The notes under the pieces: model-generated
The model's database searches: none
What the model saw: only the letters and a program-made list of their open reading frames with translations
What the model was told of the DNA's origin: nothing
Shown: piece after piece, positions 34,457-43,335 of the stretch
Position numbering within the stretch: position 1 is the first letter of the stretch
Layout of the letters: each line of letters starts with the position of its first letter
Assembly (NCBI GenBank): GCA_029262235.1
Contig: JAJCZU010000008.1
Coordinates: 321,621 to 385,620, forward strand
DNA from: Candidatus Eiseniibacteriota bacterium
Lineage (GTDB): Bacteria; Orphanbacterota; Orphanbacteria; Orphanbacterales; Orphanbacteraceae
DNA length: 64,000 bases
Reading direction: 5' to 3'
Translations under genes and position numbers: made by a program

Positions 34457-35230
34457 CTATTGAAACAGCCGCTTCAGTTCGCTCCAGGACGAAGATTCCG
34501 TCGCTCCCTGCGGGCCCGCGACGCCCGTTGCCGTCGGGCAGTTCCAGACCGATCGCACGAGCAGGTTAACGGGACCGAGGCCGTCCGCAAGAACTTCGGG
34601 CGGGCATATCCCGGGGCCGCCCGGCGTGTCGCGGAACCGGAAACTCGTGCCGTTCCCGACGCCGACACCATCACATGCCGGGCCGCCGGCTGCGTTCCTC
34701 ACATTGTCGTCCGTAATCGGCTTCACGATAATGCCGAGCGCAGTCGCGACGAGCGCAATCCGGCTTTCGGTCGTAGATCCCAGTCCCGGCAGCGCGTTCC
34801 AGCCGTTCATGGGAACGACCGCGGTCGCTCCCGACCCGGTGACGAGACAGTCATTCTCGTCGACCGTGAACAGTGAGTAGCTCACGTTCGGAAACATGCC
34901 GTAGGCGCCCCCCGTCGCGTACCAGTACCAGTAATTGGCGATGTTTTCGCATTCGTGTTCTTCCCCGCCCGTACATTCACTCGCCAGGTCGTATACGACA
35001 CCGATCTTGTTCCCGATGCCCATTGTGGGAAGCATTCGCATCCAGCCGCTGCACAGATTGTAATAGATGATGGTGCACGCGCCCGCCGCGCCGCCGGGCA
35101 CAGCGCCGATGTCGTCATAGCGCGCGGATACGGGTTCCTCGATCGGCTCGGCGAATCCGAAGCCGGCGCCCGCGGCGACTGCCATCGCGAGCAGAAGAGA
35201 GACTCGAAAGAGATACGAATGATCATTCAT
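34457..35230 (-). CDS. Secreted SSW-tail protein of the CSGW family, member 2
   Basis: The start is ATG 35230, with GGAG seven bases upstream. A signal peptide ends near GFGFA. The family motif is ACTIIYYNLCSGWMR, followed by KIGVVYDLASEC and a cysteine pair around EHEC, AAGGPACDGVGVGNGTS and the tail GATESSSWSELKRLFQ. The last 129 bp of its coding sequence are identical to those of the neighbouring member 1, while the preceding region differs clearly, pointing to gene conversion or a very recent partial duplication. Confidence 0.75.
   Translation of the reverse strand: MNDHSYLFRVSLLLAMAVAAGAGFGFAEPIEEPVSARYDDIGAVPGGAAGACTIIYYNLCSGWMRMLPTMGIGNKIGVVYDLASECTGGEEHECENIANYWYWYATGGAYGMFPNVSYSLFTVDENDCLVTGSGATAVVPMNGWNALPGLGSTTESRIALVATALGIIVKPITDDNVRNAAGGPACDGVGVGNGTSFRFRDTPGGPGICPPEVLADGLGPVNLLVRSVWNCPTATGVAGPQGATESSSWSELKRLFQ
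34459..34587. repeat. 129-bp perfect direct repeat, copy 1 (3' end of CSGW member 2)
   Basis: The stretch is identical base for base to 35249-35377, 790 bp away in the same orientation. It covers the C-terminal ~43 codons including the SSW tail but not the stop codon or the more N-terminal body. Confidence 0.9.
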
Positions 35231-35246
35231 CACTTCACTCCGCAAA

Positions 35247-36011
35247 TTATTGAAACAGCCGCTTCAGTTCGCTCCAGGACGAAGATTCCGTCGCTCCCTG
35301 CGGGCCCGCGACGCCCGTTGCCGTCGGGCAGTTCCAGACCGATCGCACGAGCAGGTTAACGGGACCGAGGCCGTCCGTGTACGGAATCGGCGGGCAGTTC
35401 GCGGGATTGCCGAACCCTCCGGGCCTGAACTCGTAGCTGGTACCGTTCCCGACTCCGACGCCGGCACATGCCGGTCCACCGGCGACGTTCTTCTCGTTGA
35501 AGTCCGTAACGGGGTAAACACGATTCACGGTGCCGCCGCTGAGCGCGGTCGCGACGAGCGCTATCCGGTCTGCCGTGGTTGAACCGGCTCCGGAAATGAC
35601 GTTCCACCCCTGCATCGCGTGAATTGTCTGGTCTCCGGGTTCGGGAGTACCAGTGAGGCAATCGTTCTCGTCCACGTTCCAGAGCGCGATTCGTATATTC
35701 GGGGATCCGTAACCGTTGACACTGGCCTTCCAGAACCAGTAGTTCGCTACGTTCGTACACTCATGGCCGCTCTCCCCGGTGCACTCCGCCGCAAGATCGT
35801 AAACGACGCCGAGCCTCTGCCCCCCGGACACTTCAGGGTAGGTTCGCATCCAGCCGCTGCACAGGTTGTAATAGATGATGGTGCACGCGCCCGCCGCGCC
35901 GCCCGTCATCGCGCCGATTTCGTTGTAACGCTCGACGGCAGGTTCAGTGATTGCGCCGGCATGGAGAGGTACCGAGAGGAGCAGCAACGGCAGGAGAAGA
36001 AGGCGTGTCAT
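35247..36011 (-). CDS. Secreted SSW-tail protein of the CSGW family, member 1
   Basis: I take ATG 36011 (MTRLLLLPLLLL) because it gives a clean signal peptide; the open frame continues 16 codons upstream. The mature part shows ACTIIYYNLCSGWMR, RLGVVYDLAAEC, EHECTNVANYWFW, ACAGVGVGNGTS, CPPIPYTDGLGPVNLLV and the tail GATESSSWSELKRLFQ. The cysteines are conserved among the three paralogues and probably form disulfides outside the cytoplasm. It is the first gene of the trio. Confidence 0.75.
   Translation of the reverse strand: MTRLLLLPLLLLSVPLHAGAITEPAVERYNEIGAMTGGAAGACTIIYYNLCSGWMRTYPEVSGGQRLGVVYDLAAECTGESGHECTNVANYWFWKASVNGYGSPNIRIALWNVDENDCLTGTPEPGDQTIHAMQGWNVISGAGSTTADRIALVATALSGGTVNRVYPVTDFNEKNVAGGPACAGVGVGNGTSYEFRPGGFGNPANCPPIPYTDGLGPVNLLVRSVWNCPTATGVAGPQGATESSSWSELKRLFQ
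35249..35377. repeat. 129-bp perfect direct repeat, copy 2 (3' end of CSGW member 1)
   Basis: This is the partner of 34459-34587. Identity breaks off sharply after CCGTCCG at the inner edge. A second, shorter near-identical block exists around the CSGW motif (about 35041-35096 against 35847-35902). Confidence 0.9.
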
Positions 36012-36214
36012 TGCAGGCTTGAAACCAGATGACGGCGTGGCACTGGAAGCTCGGAGCATCGGGGGCCCTCACAATCTGCGCGTCCCCATGGGTGGAATCG
36101 CTCTAAGGGTGGATACCTATTATACGCCCCCCCGGAAGAAGTGTCGAGGGTCGGGCACGCGCGGCTCCCGGGAACTGTGTAGTTGAATATTGAATCATTG
36201 AGAGCGCAGGCGCG

Positions 36215-37798
36215 CTACCGTGTGATCACGAGCGAGCGCGTCTCGGTCCAGCTTCCCTGCTCGACGCGCAGGAAGTACTTGCCCGCCCCCACCTTCTCTC
36301 CGGAGTCGGCGCGGCCGTGCCAGGTAACGGCATGCTCCCCCTGCGGGTACATACCATCGACGAGCCTCGCGACGCGCCGCCCACGGATGTCATACACGTC
36401 GGCGCGCACGGGCTCGTTTCCTTCCGCCCGAAATCGAATGGAAGTGCCGAGCGCAAACGGGTTGGGAGCCGTGCGAAGGCGCGTCAGATCCGACGGCAGC
36501 CAGTTCATGTCCCACACTTCGTCGCCTGTTTCGTGAATTTCGTATTCATACGCGCGGAGCGAATCCTGCTCTTCGTCGAAGTCGCCGTTCATGACAACAA
36601 GCACGACATGTTCGAACCGCGCCCAGTCGTGAAGCGTGGCGGAACCGGAGCCGTTCTGCAGCACGAAATCGCGCACTTCGTAGCTGCCGGTGCTCGTGGT
36701 TCCGGCAAGCATGACGCGGCGGTTCCCGTCGAGCGCGGCGTCCCCTCGAAACACGATCTTCAGATGCGCACGCGTCGCCGGCCCGTGAAACTTGACGTAG
36801 TTCGCGGCAAGGCGCTCCGCAACCTGATCTTCGGCAATCGCGAACGGGCCGGACTCTCCCTTGCGATGCTGTTTCTGAAACCAGATGAGCGGAAGATCGT
36901 CCGCGCGCGCATAGTGGCGCCCCACATTGCGCGGGCCCGTGAACAGATTGTATTCGGTAAACAGGTAGAAGGCGTCTTCGAGCGTGAATCCGTTCTCATT
37001 CAATAGGGCACGCAACACATCCTCGGACTCCGCCTCGTCCGCACATTGCCGCTCCCAGAACAGGGGCGCGACCGGAAACCCGAGCAGTTCGTCGAGGAAA
37101 TACCACCAGATGGCGCGCCCGTACTGAAATCGATCCCCGTCGCTGAAATCACCGGGCGCGAGCAGGTAACGGTACGGTTCGTTGAAATGGCCCTGTATAC
37201 CCCAGCTCGTAAAGAGATCCGGATGAGCCACGATCTCGGACCAGCGCGCGGTCGACTCGAACATCAGGCTGCCGCCCGAGGCGAACCGGTTCCTCGCGTA
37301 CTGGAATCCGTGAAACACTTCGTGCGCCGTGATGAGCCGTATCACGGTGCCCTTCGGGCTCAGCTTGCTGTCGATCGCGATCCGAGGCACGGCGGAGTGC
37401 GGACATTCCCCATGATACTCGAGCGCCCCCGCCAGGCCGCCGATTCCCGGCGGCGCGTTCCACGGGGTCACGGGAATCTTTCCGAACGCCGGGTCCGTCG
37501 AATCGCTGAAAGCCGGGGGGGCGAGCATGCCGAGGCCGTCCCTGAACGCGCGATGCGCCTGCTCCAGCAGCGACGCCAGCGAGTCCAGGTACTCGTCCCC
37601 CGAAACGGCATGCTCCCCTTCCGTCAGGTAAGCGATGACGAAATGCTCGGTGTGACGGTAGGAGACATGGTCGTCCTTCGCGAAGAGAAGATCGACCGCG
37701 GGGGGCAGGGCCGTCGCGCAGGCGCGCGGCGCAGACCATTCCATGGCCGCCGCTTCAGCGGGATTCATCAGCGCCTGATCAGCTGGATCGATCCACAT
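36215..37798 (-). CDS. HEXXH putative metallopeptidase with FlgD-like C-terminal sorting domain
   Basis: The middle of this 527-residue protein has ITAHEVFHGFQYA, a HEXXH zinc motif in a helix as in zincin metallopeptidases, with a following ESTARWSE segment that could give the third ligand. The last ~85 residues (TAPNPFALGTSIRF, VYDIRGRRVARL, WHGRADSGEKVGAGKYFLRV) are the FlgD-type/T9SS-A-like domain common at the ends of exported proteins in these phyla. Oddly, no signal peptide is visible: the frame begins with MWIDPADQALMNPAEAA, and only 68 bp separate it from ychF. A frameshift or mis-set start is possible. Confidence 0.7.
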   Translation of the reverse strand: MWIDPADQALMNPAEAAAMEWSAPRACATALPPAVDLLFAKDDHVSYRHTEHFVIAYLTEGEHAVSGDEYLDSLASLLEQAHRAFRDGLGMLAPPAFSDSTDPAFGKIPVTPWNAPPGIGGLAGALEYHGECPHSAVPRIAIDSKLSPKGTVIRLITAHEVFHGFQYARNRFASGGSLMFESTARWSEIVAHPDLFTSWGIQGHFNEPYRYLLAPGDFSDGDRFQYGRAIWWYFLDELLGFPVAPLFWERQCADEAESEDVLRALLNENGFTLEDAFYLFTEYNLFTGPRNVGRHYARADDLPLIWFQKQHRKGESGPFAIAEDQVAERLAANYVKFHGPATRAHLKIVFRGDAALDGNRRVMLAGTTSTGSYEVRDFVLQNGSGSATLHDWARFEHVVLVVMNGDFDEEQDSLRAYEYEIHETGDEVWDMNWLPSDLTRLRTAPNPFALGTSIRFRAEGNEPVRADVYDIRGRRVARLVDGMYPQGEHAVTWHGRADSGEKVGAGKYFLRVEQGSWTETRSLVITR

Positions 37799-37866
37799 GA
37801 CGGGTTCCCCTTATCAACACCCGTTCAGTATACTGCAGGGCAACACCACTCGCAGGAGGCATCCTT

Positions 37867-38937
37867 TTGAAAGTCGGGCTCATGGGCCTTCCCAGCTCCG
37901 GGAAGACCACGCTTTTCAATCTATTGACGGGGCAGACGGCCGACACCACGCCGTTCGCTTCCGGTAAGAAAGAAATCAACCTCGGTTCCGTGATGGTTCC
38001 CGATGGGCGGCTCGACCGTCTGATCGAACTCAATCAGCCGAAGAAGATCACGCACACGGAGATTTCGTTCGTCGACCTCGCGGGCCTTCCGAACAGCGAC
38101 GATCGCAAGGGAATCGACGACATGATCCCGCATCTGCGCGACGCCGACGCGCTCACGCTCGTCGTGCGCGATTTCGAGAACGCGTCGGCGCCTGCGGCGC
38201 TCGGCAAAGTGAACTGCGTCTCGGAACTGAACACGCTGAAGTCCGACCTGATGTTCGCCGATCTCAACACGGCCGAGAAGCGGCTCGAGCGACTCGAGCG
38301 CGAGAAGCGAAGCGGCGACAAGGACAAGATTCGCGAGTACGAGATTTTCGAGAAGGCGAAAGAGATGCTCGAGAACGAGCAGTTTCTGTCTGAAATGAAG
38401 CTCGACCCGCACGACGAAAAGCTGATCGTCGGATACGGACTGCTCACGAAGAAACGCTACGTGGTGCTGCATAATTTCGGCGAAGGTCGTGACGAAGTGC
38501 CCGCGGAGCTTGTGAAAGAGGCCGCGTCGATGGGCGCGCCGCTCGTTTCGATGAACGCGCTGCTCGAACACGAAGTCATGGAGATCCCCGAAGAAGAGCG
38601 CGCGGAGTATTGCGAGTCGCTCGGCATCGCCGGGGACGCGCGCGACAAGTTCGTGCGCGCTGCGTACGACGCGCTGAACCTGATCTCGTTCTTCACCGCC
38701 GGCCCGAAAGAAGTGCGCGCGTGGACCGTGGAGCGCGGCGCGACCGCCCAGCGCGCGGCAGGCAAGATCCACTCGGACATGGAGCGCGGGTTCATACGCG
38801 CCGAGGTCATTCCGTTCGACGTGATGAGCGAGTTCAAGACCGAGAAGGCCGTTAAAGAGGCGGGCAAGATGACCCTCGAAGGCAGATCGTACATCGTGAA
38901 CGACGGCGACGTGCTCGTGATCCGCTTCAGCGCGTGA
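37867..38937 (+). CDS. ychF: Redox-regulated ATPase YchF (Ola1 family)
   Basis: YchF is a universally conserved P-loop ATPase of the Obg group that associates with ribosomes. The P-loop GLPSSGKTTLFNLLTG, the switch region and DLAGL, the coiled-coil middle, and a C-terminal TGS domain (ERGFIRAEVI, YIVNDGDVLVIRFSA) are all in place. The length is 356 residues. The start is TTG at 37867, supported by a perfect AGGAGG seven bases upstream. It is divergent from the HEXXH gene. Confidence 0.95.
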   Translation: MKVGLMGLPSSGKTTLFNLLTGQTADTTPFASGKKEINLGSVMVPDGRLDRLIELNQPKKITHTEISFVDLAGLPNSDDRKGIDDMIPHLRDADALTLVVRDFENASAPAALGKVNCVSELNTLKSDLMFADLNTAEKRLERLEREKRSGDKDKIREYEIFEKAKEMLENEQFLSEMKLDPHDEKLIVGYGLLTKKRYVVLHNFGEGRDEVPAELVKEAASMGAPLVSMNALLEHEVMEIPEEERAEYCESLGIAGDARDKFVRAAYDALNLISFFTAGPKEVRAWTVERGATAQRAAGKIHSDMERGFIRAEVIPFDVMSEFKTEKAVKEAGKMTLEGRSYIVNDGDVLVIRFSA

Positions 38938-38999
38938 TCCTGCCGATCCCTTGACATGGATACTTTCTCTCCACATAGTTGCAGGAGGAGATCATCGCG

Positions 39000-39078
39000 A
39001 TGTCGATCTGGAACTGCACGTCGACGACCGCGATCGAGCAGAGCAGACTGGACTGATCTGAAGCAGCTCTTTCAATAG
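39000..39078 (+). pseudogene. Decayed fragment of a CSGW/SSW-tail gene 3' end
   Basis: Reading from 39000 gives MSIWNCTSTTAIEQSR, then a shift of one base at about 39048 gives WTDLKQLFQ and the stop TAG at 39076-39078. This follows the end of CSGW members 1 and 2 (SVWNCPTAT... ATESSSWSELKRLFQ) closely, with one frameshift and a shortened linker. No upstream body of the gene is recognisable in the 60 bp back to ychF, so it is a remnant. It lies on the opposite strand to the intact copies. Confidence 0.7.
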
Positions 39079-39115
39079 GGATCACGCAGTCACACATCGA
39101 GAGGCCGCTTCCGAC

Positions 39116-40759
39116 CTACTTCCCCTTCACCACGAACTGCCCCCGGATCGTGTCCGTCTCGCCGGTCTTGAGATCGGTCGCTTCGATGATGAGCGTATAG
39201 CGATCGTTCGGGAGAGTCATGGTGTCGAGTGAGATGTGGCGGCTTGCGGTGGGCCCGACGGTTTCGTTCTCGAACGTCTGTGATGTCCCCGGCTCGAGCG
39301 TCCCTTCGTTATTCCCGCCGAAGAAGCTCGTGAAGCGCTGTACTTTCGTCCCGAACAGGCTGTACTTCACTTCGTAGTTACCGCGTCCCTTGCTGTTCTG
39401 CGCGAGATTGTAGAGCTCGAAGTAGACGGTGACGTCTTCGCCGGGCGCGTAGATGCGGACGGGCCGCGGCACGATGCGATACTGCCCGCGCAGGAACGCG
39501 CCGCCGGCGCGGTTGTCGCGCGTCACGGAGCTTGCGAACACGAGGTCGCTCACGGCGAATCGCCCCGAGGCGAAGTAGCGGGCTTCGACTGCGGTCTTCA
39601 GGATGCCGTGGTTTTGCGTGCGGACATCGATAAAGCGCATTGCGAGCGTGTAGCCGCCGGGATCTACTGAAAGCGATTCGGCGGTTACCATCCAGCCGCC
39701 CGACGGTGCGAGCGGATCCTGGCGATGTTCGAGGTTCGCGACTTTCGTTACGACCTCTTCAAACTCCGGCGTTTTGAGTGACACGCGGCGCTGCAGCTTC
39801 GCGACTTTGAACGTGCTTTCATCCGGCTCGAACGCCACGTCGGTCAACGGCACGAGAAATCCGAGCAGCAGATCGGTCTTGCCGTTCGCGCCCGCGAGCG
39901 ACGCCACGTCGAAGATGAATCCGAATTCCTTCGCGCCTTCGTAATCGTACACGTTGATCGTGGGCGTCTCCCCGAATCGGTGCAGGCCCGTCTCGCTCAT
40001 CTGGCGCGCCTGCGTCGGATCGATCTCGAGATCATTCGCTTCGACGAACATTTCGAAGCGGTCTTCGAGTTCCGCGAGCAGCTGGTCGGACTCCTTCGCG
40101 AAGTCCGACATGCCACCGTCTACTTTGCCGATGCCCGAATACTTCCGGTCGGGGTCGAGGATCACGTGATAGATCCCCTGCATGTCGACGTCCTGCAGCC
40201 AGACCAGCATGTCCTTGTACATCCAGAGCTCTTTCGCGCCGATCACGCCTTCGTGCACGGCAACGTAGCCCGGGAACGTTTCGATGCGGAGAGGTTCGCC
40301 GAAGCGAATGAAAAAGTGCGCGCGGTCGTCCCACGCGAAGCGCCCCTTGCGATCCTTGAACCGTTGGATCGCCTTCTGCACGCGGCGCATATGTTCGACT
40401 TCGGCCTGATTCTCGAGTGTGGTAGGCGTGGGATCGTGTTCGGCCCAGTAGCGGCGCTGAAACGCGAGGCGGTCGTGCGGCGCCGTGGCGTCGTACGCCT
40501 TCTTGCCGACATCGTCCAGAATGACGCGGAAGAAGCGGTCCTCGTCGGGCCGCGGGAGAATGATTTCGTCCTGGGCGCGCGGTACGTCTTCGGCGATCGC
40601 CGCCTCGGGAACAGCGGGCGCTTCGGGCGCAGCAGCAGCGCCGGCAGCGCCGACACTGAGCGAATCTTCGGCGCGCGCGGCTCCCGCAGCCACCAGCAGC
40701 GCCAGCGCAATCAGCTCAGCAATAATCCAGGTTTTGATCCAGCGATCGGAACGGCCCAC
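39116..40759 (-). CDS. GWxTD domain-containing exported protein
   Basis: A signal peptide (ending in ARA) and an Ala/Pro-rich stretch precede a domain whose pattern (FQRRYWAEHDPTPTTLENQ, then GRFAWDDRAHFFIRFGEPLRIE) corresponds to the GWxTD module, with the eponymous Gly-Trp position altered. The C-terminal half is beta-rich with Ig-like features. GWxTD proteins are found in Gemmatimonadota, Acidobacteriota and related groups; their function is not established. The start is GTG 40759 with GGAGGTGA before it. It follows the outer-membrane protein gene by 56 bp. Confidence 0.75.
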   Translation of the reverse strand: MGRSDRWIKTWIIAELIALALLVAAGAARAEDSLSVGAAGAAAAPEAPAVPEAAIAEDVPRAQDEIILPRPDEDRFFRVILDDVGKKAYDATAPHDRLAFQRRYWAEHDPTPTTLENQAEVEHMRRVQKAIQRFKDRKGRFAWDDRAHFFIRFGEPLRIETFPGYVAVHEGVIGAKELWMYKDMLVWLQDVDMQGIYHVILDPDRKYSGIGKVDGGMSDFAKESDQLLAELEDRFEMFVEANDLEIDPTQARQMSETGLHRFGETPTINVYDYEGAKEFGFIFDVASLAGANGKTDLLLGFLVPLTDVAFEPDESTFKVAKLQRRVSLKTPEFEEVVTKVANLEHRQDPLAPSGGWMVTAESLSVDPGGYTLAMRFIDVRTQNHGILKTAVEARYFASGRFAVSDLVFASSVTRDNRAGGAFLRGQYRIVPRPVRIYAPGEDVTVYFELYNLAQNSKGRGNYEVKYSLFGTKVQRFTSFFGGNNEGTLEPGTSQTFENETVGPTASRHISLDTMTLPNDRYTLIIEATDLKTGETDTIRGQFVVKGK

Positions 40760-40815
40760 TCGTCACCTCCGGGAGTACCATACCAATAGTACCCCGGAAC
40801 GGGAATCGGGTGCCG

Positions 40816-43227
40816 CTAGAACCGGTAGAGATATTGCACTTTCGCGAAGACCTGACGCTCGGCGAGCTTCCATTCGGACCCGGAGCCGTTTTCGGCCGCT
40901 CGCTTCGCGGCGGTATCTGAAATTCGTGCTCCGTTGCCCTTCCCGCGATCCGCCCCGTGCTCCGCCCCGTTCTTCGCCTGCGCGATCTCGTCGTAGTAGT
41001 TGAAACGGTTCCCGGCGCCGATATAGAACACCGTGAACGGATTCAGCTTGTATGTGAGCAGCGGCTCGAAGTCGAAGCGCTCTCTGAAATCGTTGTACTG
41101 CGTCACGAGACGCAGGAACCACTCGCGATTGAAGTTGTACGTGATTCTCGTGCGTAGAAGGTAGCCTTCAAACAGCGTATTCCCGGTGGCACGGCTTTCC
41201 ATCTTCGAGTATTCCCATTCGATGGGTTCGATGAACAGACGCGAGAGTGGTTTGAAGTCGAACTCGACGCCGTAGCTTTGCACATCGCCCATTTCCGGTG
41301 CGTCGAAGTCGCGGTAGATCTGCTTCCCGAAGTTCACGTTCCCTTCGATGCTGAACATCTCGGAAGGCCGTGTCATTGCCCAGAAGTTCCAGGTGTTGAT
41401 TTCGTCGAAGATGATCCCGCCGAAACGTTCGCGGCTGATCAGGTTCTGGACGTTCACTTCAGTCTGCCCGCGGAATCTCGCCCAGATCTGGGGCCGCACC
41501 CATTCGTCCTTGAACGTGCCGGTCTGATTCCAGATGCGGCCCACGGCAATGTTCGGCTGCCACTCGAGGAGCAGCTTGCCGTTCGGCTGACTCGAGTAGC
41601 CGTTCCACCAGTTCACCGAATGGTAATCGTTCCCGGTCGTGAAACCGTTGTCGGTTCGGAACGTCGGGCTGTAGCCCCAGTAGTCGAAGTCGGAGTTGTA
41701 ATGGCGCGCGGATCGTTCGAGGCTCGCGTAAATTCCGTGCCCCCAGAAGTTCTCGCCGTCAAACGCGGCCGTGTGATCCGTATCGCCCATCATCTCGTCG
41801 TTGAAGTCGGACGAAAGCGCCGTATCGTTCGGCTCTTCCGTATGGCTCGCGGCGAACTGCAGTTCGAGCCTGTAGTTATTCTTGAAGCGTAGAAGTGCGT
41901 CGGCGCTCAGTACCGTTCCCGCGCCATTGCCGCCGGTCACGCGCCGGTCGGTCACGAGCAGGCCGACGGCCGACTCCTCGCGCAGGTTCGTCTTCATGCG
42001 CACGATGTTCGTATAGCTCTCGCCGAGCAGAAGCAGCTCGCTCCGCTCTTCGAACGGAATGATGAGCGGCGAAGCGTCATCGTGCCCGAAAAGATAGACG
42101 ACAGACGTGTTGCCGAACTCGCCGAGCAGCTTCCCTGCCACGTCGGGATTGTTGATCGAGCGTGTGTACACGGCGCTGATCCACGTATTGAAGAGATCGC
42201 TTCCCTCCTGGAAGAACGGGCGGCGCTCCTCGAAAAAGAGCGCGAATGTGCGGTTCACGTCGATCTGGCCCGCGTCGGACTCCACCTGGCTGAAGTCGGG
42301 GTTGATCGCGAGTTCGGCCGAACTGTTCGAAGTGAGCGCGTAGCGCAGATTGAGCGACGCTTCACCCTTCGGGTCGTCATTGTTGAAGTTCGAACGCGGA
42401 TCGTCCCGATCTTCGAGCTCGCCGACCTGCGTGCCGATCACGCTGGCGATGACATCGAGGTTCTTACCGGTCTGCACGCCCTCGATCCCCGTGAGATAGC
42501 CGAACTGGCACATGAGGCACGGGTTGTCGCGGCTCACCGCGGCCCATGAGTAACGATTGCGGTTGTCGCGCTGGCGGTCGCGCCAGAAATTGATGCGCCA
42601 CGTGTGCTCTTCGCGATTCGGAAAGCGGAGCGACGCGAACGGAATCGCGATCTCCACCTGGTAGCCGGTTTCGGTCACGCGCCCGATCGACTCCCATATG
42701 ATGTCGAACGATCCGTCTTCCCCGCCCGTGCCTTCCATCCGCAGGTCGCCCTGGATGCCGAGCGGATTCACGAACAACTCGTACCCCCATGACGATTCGC
42801 CGTATGTGTCGAGCATGATCCCGAAGTAGTCGTCCCGATAGATATTGTCGCGGTCACGAAGCGAAACGCGCACTTCGTCCGGGTTGTCGTAGGCGATCAG
42901 CGCGACGTAAAGATTCTGCTGGTCGTACGTCACCCACGCTTCGGAACGGACCGGCGGCTTCGCGAGATCGCCGGGACTCGTTTCAACGAAATGGTCCGCG
43001 ATCGCCGCGTCCTTCCAGCCCGCGTCATCGAGATTGCCGTCAATCTGAATGGGGCCGGTCGTGCGCGCAATGACGAGAGTCGGCTCGAAGTTGGCCTTGT
43101 ACGGCTCTTCGGCCTGCGCGGAGAGTGCCTGGGTCAGGATCAGGGTCAGGGCAAGGGCGAGAGTCGGGGCGAAGGTCGGGAACGAGATGAGTCCCGCCGC
43201 TCCTCCCGGGAGCACGCGTCGTATCAT
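40816..43227 (-). CDS. Outer-membrane protein with CBM9-like and DUF5916-type domains
   Basis: After a signal peptide (ending SAQA) comes a CBM9-like segment (IQIDGNLDDAGWKDAAIADHF, VTYDQQNLYVALIAYD, FDIIWESIGRVTETGYQVEIAIPFASLRF), then about 550 residues with the alternating pattern of a large beta-barrel, ending in an aromatic residue (KVQYLYRF), the usual C-terminal signal for outer-membrane insertion. DUF5916 proteins have this architecture. A carbohydrate-linked surface role is plausible but unproven. A C-terminal loop rich in Glu/Gly/Lys (about 765-785) is low-complexity. Confidence 0.8.
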   Translation of the reverse strand: MIRRVLPGGAAGLISFPTFAPTLALALTLILTQALSAQAEEPYKANFEPTLVIARTTGPIQIDGNLDDAGWKDAAIADHFVETSPGDLAKPPVRSEAWVTYDQQNLYVALIAYDNPDEVRVSLRDRDNIYRDDYFGIMLDTYGESSWGYELFVNPLGIQGDLRMEGTGGEDGSFDIIWESIGRVTETGYQVEIAIPFASLRFPNREEHTWRINFWRDRQRDNRNRYSWAAVSRDNPCLMCQFGYLTGIEGVQTGKNLDVIASVIGTQVGELEDRDDPRSNFNNDDPKGEASLNLRYALTSNSSAELAINPDFSQVESDAGQIDVNRTFALFFEERRPFFQEGSDLFNTWISAVYTRSINNPDVAGKLLGEFGNTSVVYLFGHDDASPLIIPFEERSELLLLGESYTNIVRMKTNLREESAVGLLVTDRRVTGGNGAGTVLSADALLRFKNNYRLELQFAASHTEEPNDTALSSDFNDEMMGDTDHTAAFDGENFWGHGIYASLERSARHYNSDFDYWGYSPTFRTDNGFTTGNDYHSVNWWNGYSSQPNGKLLLEWQPNIAVGRIWNQTGTFKDEWVRPQIWARFRGQTEVNVQNLISRERFGGIIFDEINTWNFWAMTRPSEMFSIEGNVNFGKQIYRDFDAPEMGDVQSYGVEFDFKPLSRLFIEPIEWEYSKMESRATGNTLFEGYLLRTRITYNFNREWFLRLVTQYNDFRERFDFEPLLTYKLNPFTVFYIGAGNRFNYYDEIAQAKNGAEHGADRGKGNGARISDTAAKRAAENGSGSEWKLAERQVFAKVQYLYRF

Positions 43228-43335
43228 GGGTTGCCTCGTATCGATCGGGTCCGTGGTGGCTGCTGATACAGGATAGACGAACGAGGCGGGCGGACTGATT
43301 GAAAAAAGTGCGGAAAATCGTCGGTCGGCTGGTTT

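Noticed and set aside
34459-35377. Insertion sequence or transposon as the cause of the 129-bp repeat
   Set aside because: There is no transposase, no terminal inverted repeat and no target duplication; both copies lie in coding sequence in frame.
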